From: CAZKGE01 sp964636405
GTDB taxonomy: Bacteria; Bacillota; Clostridia; Christensenellales; CAG-138
NCBI GenBank assembly: GCA_964636405.1
Contig: CAZWSI010000009.1
Coordinates: 13,444-77,443, forward strand
Length of the DNA: 64,000 nt
Direction: 5' to 3'
The notes under the pieces are model-generated. The model was not told the origin of the DNA. It saw only the letters and a program-made list of their open reading frames with translations, and ran no database searches. The position numbers were made by a program, and so were the translations under genes. Below, piece after piece: positions 26,002 to 34,452 of the stretch; position 1 is the first letter of the stretch; every line of letters starts with the position of its first letter.

Positions 26002-27881
26002 GCATGAATATGCCGGAAGAACAGGATTTTACCGAAAGCAAGGTGGACCTGCGGCTTTGGAAAAGGCTGTTTGCCTATGCCTTCCGCCACAAGGCGACGA
26101 TTATCACCTTGGTTGCCTCGCTCGTATTGGTGGCGGCGGCGGATATCCTTTACCCGCTGTTTTCGCGCTATGCCATCGATACCTTTGTCGCGCCGCAAAC
26201 GACGGAGGGCGTGTGGCCCTTCGCGCTTGTGTATTTTGTCACGGTGCTTTTACAGGGCGCGGGCGTGGTCACCTTTATCACATTCGCGGGCAAAACCGAA
26301 ATGCGCGTTTCCTTCGATATCCGGCAGGACGCTTTTTTGCGCTTGCAGGAGCTGTCCTTCTCCTTCTACGACCGCACAGCCGTGGGGTATCTTATGGCGC
26401 GCATGGTGTCCGATATCTCCCGCCTTTCAGAAATGATCGCGTGGAGCTTTGTAGACGTGCTCTGGGCCGCGGCCTATGCGCTCGGCGCGGTGGTCACGCT
26501 CTTTTTCCTCAATTGGAAGCTCGCGCTGATCGTCATGTGCGTCATGCCGCCGCTCTATATCGTGAGCATGATCCTGCAAAAGCGCATTCTTAAGCTCCAG
26601 CGTGAGGCGCGCAAGCACAATTCGCGCATTACTGCCTCCTTTAACGAAGGCATCATGGGCGCGATGACCACCAAGACCCTGGTGCGCGAGCAGGCCAACG
26701 CGGAGGAATTCGACGCGCTCACCGAAAAGATGCGGCGGGTTTCCATCCGCTCCGCGCTCACGAGCGCGGCGTTCTTCCCTCTCGTGATTTCGCTCGGCGC
26801 AATCGGCACCAGCCTCGCGCTCTCCATCGGCGGCGCGGCGGCCGTAAGCGGCAGCACGATCTTTATCGGAAGCATCAGCGTTGGCACGCTCGTGGCGTTC
26901 GTCTCCTACACCACGCAGTTTTTCGATCCCATTCAGCAGCTTGCCAATATCTTTGCCGAGCTGCAAAGCGCGCAGGCCTCGGCGGAGCGCGTGATCGCTT
27001 TAATCGATACGCAGCCGGACGTAAAGGACGCGCCCGAGATCGTGGAGAAATACGGCGATATCCTGCATCCCAAGCGCGAAAACTGGGAAAGCATCCAAGG
27101 CGACGTAACCTTCGAGCACGTATCCTTCTCCTATATGCAGGGCGAAACCGTGCTCTCGGATTTTTCGCTCGCGGTCAAGCCGGGCCAGACCATCGCGCTC
27201 GTGGGCGAAACGGGCGCGGGCAAGAGCACGATCGTCAACCTGATCTGCCGCTTTTACGAGCCCACGGAGGGCCGCATTCTCATCGACGGCACGGATTACC
27301 GCCAGCGCTCGCAGCTCTGGCTGCAATCGAACCTTGGCTACGTGCTGCAATCGCCCCACCTGTTCTCGGGCAGCATCCGCGACAACATCGCCTTCGGCAA
27401 GCCGGACGCGACCGACGAGGAGATTTTCCGCGCGGCGCGGCTCGTACACGCGGAGGATTTCATCCTCCGGCAGGACAAGGGCTACGCAACCGAGGTGGGC
27501 GAGGGCGGCGCAAGGCTGTCCACCGGGCAAAAGCAGCTCATCTCCTTTGCCCGCGTCATGCTGGCCGATCCGCGCATCTTTGTGCTCGACGAGGCGACCA
27601 GCTCCATCGATACCGAAACCGAGCAGCTCATTCAGGATGCCATCATGCATGTACTGCGCGGAAGAACGAGCTTTATCGTGGCGCACCGCCTCTCCACCAT
27701 CCGCAGCGCGGATCGCATACTGGTCATTCGCGGCGGCCGGGTCGTGGAGGATGGGACGCACGGCGAGCTTCTCGCACTGGGCGGCTATTATCACGATCTG
27801 TACACGCACCAGTTCCGCGAGGAAGCCACGCAGGAGTCGCTCGGAACCAAAAAAAGGAGTAAGCTATGCTGTTTGGATTAA
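25998..27881 (+). CDS. ABC exporter half-transporter, canonical Walker B subunit
   Basis: This 627-residue second half of the exporter has an N-terminal cytoplasmic stretch, six helices (about 30-330) and an ATPase with Walker A GETGAGKST (about 404), Walker B VLDEATSSID with the catalytic Glu, and H-loop VAHRLST. Its signature reads LSTGQKQL where LSGGQ is usual. Together with the preceding subunit this gives the expected asymmetric pair: one competent and one degenerate ATP site. The ATG overlaps the first subunit as ATGA, and its 3' end overlaps the TSUP permease by 16 nt. Confidence 0.92.
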   Translation: MSMNMPEEQDFTESKVDLRLWKRLFAYAFRHKATIITLVASLVLVAAADILYPLFSRYAIDTFVAPQTTEGVWPFALVYFVTVLLQGAGVVTFITFAGKTEMRVSFDIRQDAFLRLQELSFSFYDRTAVGYLMARMVSDISRLSEMIAWSFVDVLWAAAYALGAVVTLFFLNWKLALIVMCVMPPLYIVSMILQKRILKLQREARKHNSRITASFNEGIMGAMTTKTLVREQANAEEFDALTEKMRRVSIRSALTSAAFFPLVISLGAIGTSLALSIGGAAAVSGSTIFIGSISVGTLVAFVSYTTQFFDPIQQLANIFAELQSAQASAERVIALIDTQPDVKDAPEIVEKYGDILHPKRENWESIQGDVTFEHVSFSYMQGETVLSDFSLAVKPGQTIALVGETGAGKSTIVNLICRFYEPTEGRILIDGTDYRQRSQLWLQSNLGYVLQSPHLFSGSIRDNIAFGKPDATDEEIFRAARLVHAEDFILRQDKGYATEVGEGGARLSTGQKQLISFARVMLADPRIFVLDEATSSIDTETEQLIQDAIMHVLRGRTSFIVAHRLSTIRSADRILVIRGGRVVEDGTHGELLALGGYYHDLYTHQFREEATQESLGTKKRSKLCCLD

Positions 27882-28642
27882 GCTGGCAGACGTACGCCGT
27901 CGCCGTGCCGCTCGTGTTTCTTTCGGGCCTTGTGGATGCCGTGGCGGGCGGCGGGGGGCTCATTTCGCTGCCCGCCTATCTGCTCGCGGGGCTTCCGCCG
28001 CATCAGGCGGTCGCGACCAACAAGCTGGCAAGCTCCATGGGCACGAGCGTTTCCACCACGCGCTTTATCCTCAACCGCTGCGTGGACTGGGGGCTGGCCG
28101 TGCCCTCGGCCGTGCTCGCGGTGCTGGGCGCGGCGGCGGGCGCAAAGCTGATTTTGTCCATCGATGAAGCCGTGATGAAGTATTTCCTGCTGGCCGTTCT
28201 GCCGGTCGCGGCCTTCTTCGTGCTGCGCAAGCGGACCTTTGACGAAACCGCGCTTACGCCCTGCCCACGCAAAAAGCAATTCCTGATCGTGCTTTTGGCG
28301 TCGTTTGTCATCGGCATGTACGACGGCTTTTACGGCCCCGGCACGGGCACGTTTCTTCTGCTCATCTATACGCAAGCGGCCAAAATGGACGTGCGCACCG
28401 CGGCGGGCAACGTGAAAATTGTGAATCTCTCCTCCAATATCGGGAGCCTCGCGGTGTTTCTCGCAAGCGGGCAGGCGGTTGTTCCCCTGGGCCTGATCGC
28501 GGGCGGCGCGTGCATCCTCGGCCACTATCTCGGCTCCGGCATGGTGCTCAAAAACGGCGGAAAAATTGTCCGCCCCATTGTGCTTGTCGTGTTGGCGCTG
28601 CTGTTTGTTCGGGTCGGTCTGGAGCTTCTGGGCATCGCCTGA
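27866..28642 (+). CDS. TSUP-family (TauE/SafE) membrane permease
   Basis: This 258-residue integral membrane protein of the sulfite exporter TauE/SafE (DUF81) family has about eight helices and two family repeats: the first near GLVDAVAGGGGLISLPAYL, the second near YDGFYGPGTGTFLL. Known members carry sulfite, sulfonates or organic anions. The start lies inside the end of the ABC exporter gene, with AAAAGGAG a few bases ahead, so it is cotranscribed. The three genes may share a detoxification role, but the substrate is not deducible. Confidence 0.88.
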   Translation: MLFGLSWQTYAVAVPLVFLSGLVDAVAGGGGLISLPAYLLAGLPPHQAVATNKLASSMGTSVSTTRFILNRCVDWGLAVPSAVLAVLGAAAGAKLILSIDEAVMKYFLLAVLPVAAFFVLRKRTFDETALTPCPRKKQFLIVLLASFVIGMYDGFYGPGTGTFLLLIYTQAAKMDVRTAAGNVKIVNLSSNIGSLAVFLASGQAVVPLGLIAGGACILGHYLGSGMVLKNGGKIVRPIVLVVLALLFVRVGLELLGIA

Positions 28643-28695
28643 GCCGCCCGCGCGCGGCAAGCGTCAGGCTTTTCCTTACCCACTTATTAACTAAA

Positions 28696-28741
28696 AAAGC
28701 CGCGTTTCCCGTGCATGGTGCGCAACGGGAAGCGCGGCTTT
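28696..28741. terminator. Bidirectional terminator
   Basis: A 17-bp stem with one bulge (AAAGCCGCG... with ...CGCGGCTTT, 12-base loop) sits between the convergent TSUP and XRE/LiaF-like genes. It has A residues on the left and T residues on the right, serving both strands. Confidence 0.8.
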
Positions 28742-28777
28742 CTGCGTTCGTTTTTTCCTTCTGGAAAGAATGTATTT

Positions 28778-29782
28778 CTAGATATACCGGATATCGATGC
28801 TGCCAAAGGACGCGTCGCCGTCGATTTTAAGCGTGTAGGGCGCATCGTCGCGCGGCGCGCCGTGCGTGCTGATGGAGCCGAACGCCTTGTCCACATCCAC
28901 ATAGGCGCGGATGGAGCGCGGCAGGAAGATTTCATAGCTGCCGAAGGACACATCCACATCCAGCTTCGCGCTGGGCGTTACGCTCTCTACGCCGGTGAGA
29001 TAGAGCTTCCCGGCGCCAAAGGAGACGTCAACGTCGGCGCCGCTGAGCGCCTTGCTCGTAATCGTGCGGGTATCCTCGCAGAAGGAGATATCCAGATGCA
29101 CGTACCCGTCGTCCTCTGAATATTCGCACGTGCCTTTATGGTCCTTGCCGTTGAAACGCACGCCGTGCCTGGACTTTTTGCGCCACAGCTTATCAATGAG
29201 GATATCCAGCCCCAACAGCACAAGCAGCACCGGCCAGAGGAGGCCCCAGGTGAGCTCAAAGCCAATCGCGCCAAGGTTAAAGAGCAAAAACAGCAGACCC
29301 GATACCGCAACGCCCAGCGGAAGCAGCGAATGGCGGTTTAGAAACCAGGATACGCCGCAGCCGAGCATGAGCGCGGGCCACACGATATCCCAGAAGTTGA
29401 AATTCTCACCGAGCGGAAATACATTCAGCTTGCTGAGCAAAAACGCCACGCCCACGAGAATGACCATGACGGCAAAGAATACGCCGCCCCTTTTGCCGCC
29501 GTCAAACTCGAGCTTAAAGCCGTCCTCCGATTTGCGCTCGCCCTTGCCGTCCAACACCACCACATGCGGCTCAATGGGCTTAACGCCCAGCAGCTCGTCT
29601 GTACTCACGCCCAGCACCTCCGCGAGCCGCGCGAGGATGGAGATATCGGGACAGGAGATATCGTTCTCCCATTTGCTCACCGCCTGCGGCGATACGCTCA
29701 CGCGCTCGGCAAGCTGCTCCTGCGTAAGCCCCTTTTGCTTGCGCAGCGCGGCAATGCGTTTACCCATCGACATTTCTTCCAT
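28778..29782 (-). CDS. XRE DNA-binding domain fused to LiaF-like membrane protein
   Basis: This 334-residue protein joins a Cro/C1-type helix-turn-helix (about 9-64, LTQEQLAERVSVSPQAVSKW) to four membrane helices (about 98-118, 130-147, 152-172, 176-196) and a C-terminal beta-rich region (205-334) with four similar turns containing SFG or AFG, as in LiaF/DUF4097 proteins. LiaF-type proteins sense cell-envelope stress and normally act on a separate two-component system. Here sensing and DNA binding seem combined in one membrane-bound regulator. GGGAGGG precedes the ATG by about 11 nt. It faces the ABC exporter/TSUP operon, a plausible target (inference). Confidence 0.85.
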   Translation of the reverse strand: MEEMSMGKRIAALRKQKGLTQEQLAERVSVSPQAVSKWENDISCPDISILARLAEVLGVSTDELLGVKPIEPHVVVLDGKGERKSEDGFKLEFDGGKRGGVFFAVMVILVGVAFLLSKLNVFPLGENFNFWDIVWPALMLGCGVSWFLNRHSLLPLGVAVSGLLFLLFNLGAIGFELTWGLLWPVLLVLLGLDILIDKLWRKKSRHGVRFNGKDHKGTCEYSEDDGYVHLDISFCEDTRTITSKALSGADVDVSFGAGKLYLTGVESVTPSAKLDVDVSFGSYEIFLPRSIRAYVDVDKAFGSISTHGAPRDDAPYTLKIDGDASFGSIDIRYI

Positions 29783-29942
29783 AATCGGTTTCCCTCCCTT
29801 GCTTTCTGGGAATATTATCGCACAGGCCGAAAAAAAACGCCATCACCTGTTCTTATAGTTTGTTATTTTTTCTCAACTCTCGGTTGGATTTTGCTCAACC
29901 GCATCCGTATTCCTCATTAAAGCGACTCAACCGCAGGTTTCC

Positions 29943-29972
29943 TTTACAGAAAAGGACAGGTTGCGGTATAAT
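29943..29972 (+). promoter_or_regulatory. Promoter of def-to-rpe operon
   Basis: TTTACA, an 18-nt spacer and a perfect TATAAT. The leader of about 23 nt contains AAAGGAGG before the def ATG. Confidence 0.75.
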
Positions 29973-30001
29973 ACTTTTATGTGATAAAGGAGGCTTGACC
30001 C

Positions 30002-30484
30002 ATGGCTATTCGTACAATCCGCACCGATGACGATCCCTGCCTGAGCAAAAAATGCCGCGAGGTGGAGCGCTTCGACGAGCGGCTCGGCGTCCTCATAGAC
30101 GATCTGTTCGACACGCTTAAAAAGGCCGACGGCGTGGGGCTTGCCGCGCCGCAAATCGGCGTTCTGCGCAGGGTGTGCGTCATCGACACGGGGGATCATC
30201 CCGTGGTGCTGGTCAATCCGCGCATTCTCGCCGCGTCCGGCGTGCAGGGCGATATGGAGGGCTGCCTCTCCTTTCCCGGGCAATCCGGCTATGTTGAACG
30301 CGCCAATTATGTGACGGTTACGGGCTTTGACCGCGACGGCGAGCCCGTTACCTACGAAACCGAGGCGCTCTTTGCCCGCGCCGTGCAACACGAGCTGGAT
30401 CATCTCGACGGGCTTACCTACCTGCGGCTTGTCACGGAGCCGCCCGCCGATTTTGAAAGCAAGCGAAAGAAGGAACAGGAATGA
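30002..30484 (+). CDS. def: Peptide deformylase
   Basis: This 160-residue metallo-hydrolase removes the formyl group from nascent chains. The three motifs are intact: GVGLAAPQIG (44-53), EGCLSFP (86-92, metal ligand C88) and QHELDHLDG (129-137, ligands H130 and H134 and catalytic E131). The length is that of the type 1 enzyme. It opens an eight-gene operon in which almost every neighbour overlaps; its stop overlaps the fmt start as ATGA. Confidence 0.97.
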   Translation: MAIRTIRTDDDPCLSKKCREVERFDERLGVLIDDLFDTLKKADGVGLAAPQIGVLRRVCVIDTGDHPVVLVNPRILAASGVQGDMEGCLSFPGQSGYVERANYVTVTGFDRDGEPVTYETEALFARAVQHELDHLDGLTYLRLVTEPPADFESKRKKEQE

Positions 30485-31434
30485 AAATTGCCTTCCTCGG
30501 CACGCCCGCCTTTTCCGTTCCCTCGCTTGCCGCGTTGCTTGGCCTTGGGCACGAGACGGCGCTTTTTACCCAGCCAGATCGCCCTGTTGGCCGTCACGGC
30601 GCGCCCGTCATGCCGCCCGCGAAGGAATATGCGCTTTCCCGCGGCGTGCCGGTTTATCAATTTGAAAAAATACGCAGTCCCGAGGGACTTGCCGCGCTGC
30701 GCGCGTTTGCGCCCGAGCTCATGGTAACGGCCGCCTTTGGGCAGCTTCTCTCGGCGGAAAACCTGGCCGTGCCGAAATACGGCTGCATCAATGTGCACGG
30801 CTCGCTTTTGCCCAAATATCGCGGTGCGGCTCCCATCCAGTGGGCCGTGATCGACGGGGAAACGGAAACGGGCGTCACGACCATGCAGACGGATATCGGC
30901 ATGGACACGGGCGATATGCTGCTCACAGCGCGCACGCCCATCGGCCCGGAGGAAACGGCGGGCGAACTCTCCGAGCGGCTTTCGCACCTCGGCGCGGCGC
31001 TGCTGGGGGAAACGATCGCAGCGCTTCAAAGCGGCGCGCTTGTGTCTGTGCCCCAAAACGAGGCCGAGGCAACGAAATGCCCGATGCTGAAAAAGGAGCA
31101 TGGGAAAATCGATTTTAGCAAAACCGCCCTGTCCGCGCATAATCTAGTGCGCGGGGTGAACCCGTGGCCGGGCGCGTACGCTTCGCTATGCGGGGAAACG
31201 ATCAAGCTCTGGAAAACGCGCGTGCTGGACGCGGCGGAAAACGCCGCGCTGCGCGACGAATGCGGCGACGCCGCCCGACCGGGCCTCTGCATGGGCGATG
31301 GGAAACGCGGGCTCTTTCTGCTCTGCGGCGAAGGCGCGCTCGAGGCGCTGGAATTGCAGGCGCCCGGCGGCAAGCGATTGGATGGAAAAAGCTTTTTGCG
31401 CGGCAAGCCCATCGCCGGAGGGCAATTGACATGA
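30481..31434 (+). CDS. fmt: Methionyl-tRNA formyltransferase
   Basis: This 317-residue enzyme formylates Met-tRNAfMet with 10-formyl-tetrahydrofolate, making the substrate later removed by the upstream deformylase. It opens with FLGTPAFSVPSL and carries the catalytic block NVHGSLLPKYRGAAPIQWA (about 105-123), with Asn, His and later Asp typical of the family. The C-terminal tRNA-binding OB domain is present. Overlaps are 4 nt on both sides. Confidence 0.97.
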   Translation: MKIAFLGTPAFSVPSLAALLGLGHETALFTQPDRPVGRHGAPVMPPAKEYALSRGVPVYQFEKIRSPEGLAALRAFAPELMVTAAFGQLLSAENLAVPKYGCINVHGSLLPKYRGAAPIQWAVIDGETETGVTTMQTDIGMDTGDMLLTARTPIGPEETAGELSERLSHLGAALLGETIAALQSGALVSVPQNEAEATKCPMLKKEHGKIDFSKTALSAHNLVRGVNPWPGAYASLCGETIKLWKTRVLDAAENAALRDECGDAARPGLCMGDGKRGLFLLCGEGALEALELQAPGGKRLDGKSFLRGKPIAGGQLT

Positions 31435-32699
31435 CCCCCCGGCGTGCGGCGCTGGAAGCGCTCGTGGATATTACCGAGAGCGGCGCGTATGCAAACCTCC
31501 GGCTCAAGGAGGCCTGCGCACGGCTTTCGCACGCGGACGCGGCGTGGGTGAGCGCCGCCGTGTATACCACGCTCGATCATTTGCTCACGCTGGATTGGCG
31601 GCTCGCGCCGTTTCTTCACGGCAAGGAAAATCGCTTTATCCGCGGCGTGCTGCGCCTTGGCGCCTGCCAACTGCTGTATATGCGCACGCCCGCGCACGCG
31701 GCCGTGTCCGAGAGCGTGGCGCTGGCAAGGGAAATTGGCAAGGGGGCTCTGTCCGGCCGGGTGAACGCCGTGCTGCGTTCGCTTTCCCGCGCGGAGGAAG
31801 CGCCGCCGCTTCCTGTGGATACGGCGGAGCGCCTTTCCATTCTTTACAGCGTGCCCGGCTGGATTGTTCACATGTGGATGGAGGATTACGGCCTGGCCTT
31901 CACCGAAGCGCTGCTTGCCGCGCCCGGCGCGGGCACGAGCGTGCGGCCGCAGCACCCCGAGCGGGCGGCGGCGCTCGCGGCGCTCCTTCCGGGCGCAAGG
32001 CAAGGACGCTATGACGAAAACGCCCTGTATCCCCCGCCCGGCTTTGATCCCGCGTCCTGCCCCGCCTTTACGGAGGGACGCATGGCCGTGCAAGGCGAAG
32101 CGGCGATGCTGGCCTGCCGCGCGGCGGGCGCGTGCCGCGGAAAGCGCGTGCTCGACGCGTGCGCCGCGCCCGGCGGCAAAAGCGCATATCTTTATTCCCT
32201 CGCGGAGGGCGAAGTGTCGCTGTGCTGCCTTGAACCCCACGAGCACCGCGCGGAACTGATGCAAAAAAGCTTTGCGCGCCTTGGCGTACAGGCGGAGGTT
32301 CGCACAGCCGACGCGCGCGCGCATAACGAGGCGTGGAACGACGCGTTCGATCTGGTGTTGCTCGACGCGCCCTGCTCCGGGCTGGGCCTGTTTCGCGACA
32401 AGCCCGATTTGCGCTATCAAAAGCAGCCGTCCGACCTGCTTGCGCTCGCCGCGCTGCAAAGGGAGCTGCTCGCAGCCTGCCGCGACCGCGTCAAGCCGGG
32501 CGGCATACTGCTATATGCGACCTGCACCCTTTCAAAGGCGGAGAACGAGGCGCAGATTTCCGCATTTCTTGCGGAGAACCCGGACTATTCGCTGGAAACG
32601 ATGCCCCTCCCCATCGAAAACAACGGACAATTGCAGCTTTTCCCAAACGTACACGGCAAGGAGGGCTTTTTTATGGCGAGGATGAAGCGATGCGTTTAA
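31431..32699 (+). CDS. rsmB: 16S rRNA m5C967 methyltransferase RsmB
   Basis: This 422-residue enzyme methylates cytosine 967 of 16S rRNA. An N-terminal NusB-like helical domain (about 1-140) precedes a Rossmann methyltransferase with SAM motif DACAAPGGKSAYL, catalytic-region DAPCSGLGLFRDKPD (about 313) and second Cys motif YATCTLSKAENE (about 363). Both conserved Cys residues are present. It overlaps fmt by 4 nt and rlmN by 10 nt. Confidence 0.95.
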   Translation: MTPRRAALEALVDITESGAYANLRLKEACARLSHADAAWVSAAVYTTLDHLLTLDWRLAPFLHGKENRFIRGVLRLGACQLLYMRTPAHAAVSESVALAREIGKGALSGRVNAVLRSLSRAEEAPPLPVDTAERLSILYSVPGWIVHMWMEDYGLAFTEALLAAPGAGTSVRPQHPERAAALAALLPGARQGRYDENALYPPPGFDPASCPAFTEGRMAVQGEAAMLACRAAGACRGKRVLDACAAPGGKSAYLYSLAEGEVSLCCLEPHEHRAELMQKSFARLGVQAEVRTADARAHNEAWNDAFDLVLLDAPCSGLGLFRDKPDLRYQKQPSDLLALAALQRELLAACRDRVKPGGILLYATCTLSKAENEAQISAFLAENPDYSLETMPLPIENNGQLQLFPNVHGKEGFFMARMKRCV

Positions 32700-33721
32700 G
32701 CGACAGGACGCTAAGCGAGCTTACCAGCCTGCTGGCCGAATGGGGCGAGCCCGCTTACCGCGCAAAGCAGGTCTTTTCCTGGCTTGCGCGGGGCGTGCGG
32801 CCCAGTGAAATGACAAATCTTCCCAAGACGCTTCGGGAAAAGCTGGCGGCCCTGCCCTACGGCGGCGCGCGCATCGCGCTCACGCGCGTTTCGGCAAAGG
32901 ACGATACGGCAAAATACCTCTTTACTCTCGACGATGAAAACCTTGTGGAGGGCGTGCTGATGCGGTATCATTATGGAAACACCGCGTGCATCTCCACACA
33001 GGTGGGGTGCCGCATGGGCTGCGCTTTCTGTGCCTCCACGCTCGAGGGCAAGGTGCGCGATCTTTCCGCGGGCGAGATGCTCGGCGAGGTAGCGGCCATC
33101 GAGGAAAGCGAGCCCCCACGCTCAGACGGCGGCAGGCGCGTAACCAACCTTGTGCTCATGGGCAGCGGCGAGCCGCTCGACAACTTCGACAACGTGGTGC
33201 GTTTTCTGCATCTTGTGACCGCGCCCGAGGGCATGGGCGTGAGCAGCCGCAATATTTCCGTATCCACCTGCGGCATCGTGCCCATGATCGATCGCTTCCT
33301 AGCCGAAGCGCCGCACGTGACGCTCTCCATCTCCCTCCACGCGCACGACGACGAAACGCGCTCGCGCCTCATGCCCGTCAACAGGGCGTACCCCATCGCG
33401 GAGGTCGTGGCGGCGGCCAAGCGCTACGAAAGCGCGAGCGGGCGGCGCGTGGTGTTTGAATACGCGCTCATCGCGGGCGTAAACGATCAGGCAAGCGACG
33501 CGGCGGCGCTTGCAAGGCTATTGCGCGGCATGCGCTGCCACGTAAACCTGATTCCGCTCAATACCGTCGCGGAGCGCGCGCTCACCGGCACGGATCGAAA
33601 GGCTGCCGAGGCTTTTTGCGAAAGCCTGAACCGCCTGCGTCTTTCCGCCACGGTGCGCAGGGAAATGGGCGCGGATATCGAAGGCGCATGCGGACAGCTA
33701 CGAAGAAGGGTGATGTCATGA
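32690..33721 (+). CDS. rlmN: 23S rRNA/tRNA adenine C2-methyltransferase RlmN
   Basis: This 343-residue radical-SAM enzyme methylates C2 of A2503 in 23S rRNA and of A37 in some tRNAs. The iron-sulfur motif CRMGCAFC (about 106-113) has the CxxxCxxC spacing, GSGEPLDNFDNV is the SAM-binding GEP region, and the C-terminal methyl-carrying Cys is in EGACGQLR (about 333). Its ATG lies 10 nt inside rsmB, and its stop overlaps the phosphatase start as ATGA. Confidence 0.96.
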   Translation: MRLSDRTLSELTSLLAEWGEPAYRAKQVFSWLARGVRPSEMTNLPKTLREKLAALPYGGARIALTRVSAKDDTAKYLFTLDDENLVEGVLMRYHYGNTACISTQVGCRMGCAFCASTLEGKVRDLSAGEMLGEVAAIEESEPPRSDGGRRVTNLVLMGSGEPLDNFDNVVRFLHLVTAPEGMGVSSRNISVSTCGIVPMIDRFLAEAPHVTLSISLHAHDDETRSRLMPVNRAYPIAEVVAAAKRYESASGRRVVFEYALIAGVNDQASDAAALARLLRGMRCHVNLIPLNTVAERALTGTDRKAAEAFCESLNRLRLSATVRREMGADIEGACGQLRRRVMS

Positions 33722-34452
33722 ATTACGCGGCAAGAACAAACATCGGCAGGCGCGCCCAGAATCAGGACGGCTTCCTGATTCCCGGCGAAAAGGCGTCCGT
33801 CCCCTTTTTGGCCGTCGCGGACGGCATGGGCGGCCACGCGGCGGGGCAAGTTGCCAGCAAGCTGGTTCTCGACGGCATGGCCGGAGAGCTAAGCCGCCTC
33901 TACGACGAGGATCCCATCCTCACCCTGCGCCGCGCCATTTCGCGCGTCAATATGGAGGTGTACCGCAGCGGCGCGGACGATCCGTCGCTTTCGGGCATGG
34001 GCTCTACGCTCGTGTGCGCGCTGCTCTTTGAAACGCATTTTATCGCCGCCAACGTGGGCGACAGCCGCCTCTATCACTTCGACGGCAAGGAGCTTACCCA
34101 GGTTACGATCGACCATTCCCTTGTGGAAATGCTCGTGCGGGGCGGGCACATTACCCGCGAGGAGGCGCTCACACATCCGCAGCGCAATCTCATCACCCGC
34201 GCCATGGGCCTTGGACTCCGCGTGGAGCCCGACGTATTCGACCGCACCTGGCAAAAGGGCGATTTGCTTTTGCTCTGCTCAGACGGGCTTTCCGGGAGCG
34301 TGCGACCGGAACGGATCGCCGAGCTGCTGCGGGCGGGCGCGGATGCGCTCAATACCCTCGCCGGCACGCTCGTCACCGAGGCCCTGGAAAGCGGCGCAAC
34401 CGACAATATCACTGTGGCGCTCGCCCGCTGTACGGGGGGGGATTGCGCATGA
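33718..34452 (+). CDS. prpC: PP2C-type Ser/Thr phosphatase
   Basis: This 244-residue metal-dependent PPM phosphatase reverses phosphorylation by the PASTA kinase encoded next. Conserved motifs include RAQNQDGF, VADGMGGHAAG (about 35-45), ANVGDSRLYHF, ITRAMG and SGATDNITVAL. It is a single cytoplasmic domain with no membrane segment. The overlap with the kinase is 4 nt, as in most Bacillota, where the pair controls cell wall synthesis, division and germination. Confidence 0.95.
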   Translation: MNYAARTNIGRRAQNQDGFLIPGEKASVPFLAVADGMGGHAAGQVASKLVLDGMAGELSRLYDEDPILTLRRAISRVNMEVYRSGADDPSLSGMGSTLVCALLFETHFIAANVGDSRLYHFDGKELTQVTIDHSLVEMLVRGGHITREEALTHPQRNLITRAMGLGLRVEPDVFDRTWQKGDLLLLCSDGLSGSVRPERIAELLRAGADALNTLAGTLVTEALESGATDNITVALARCTGGDCA

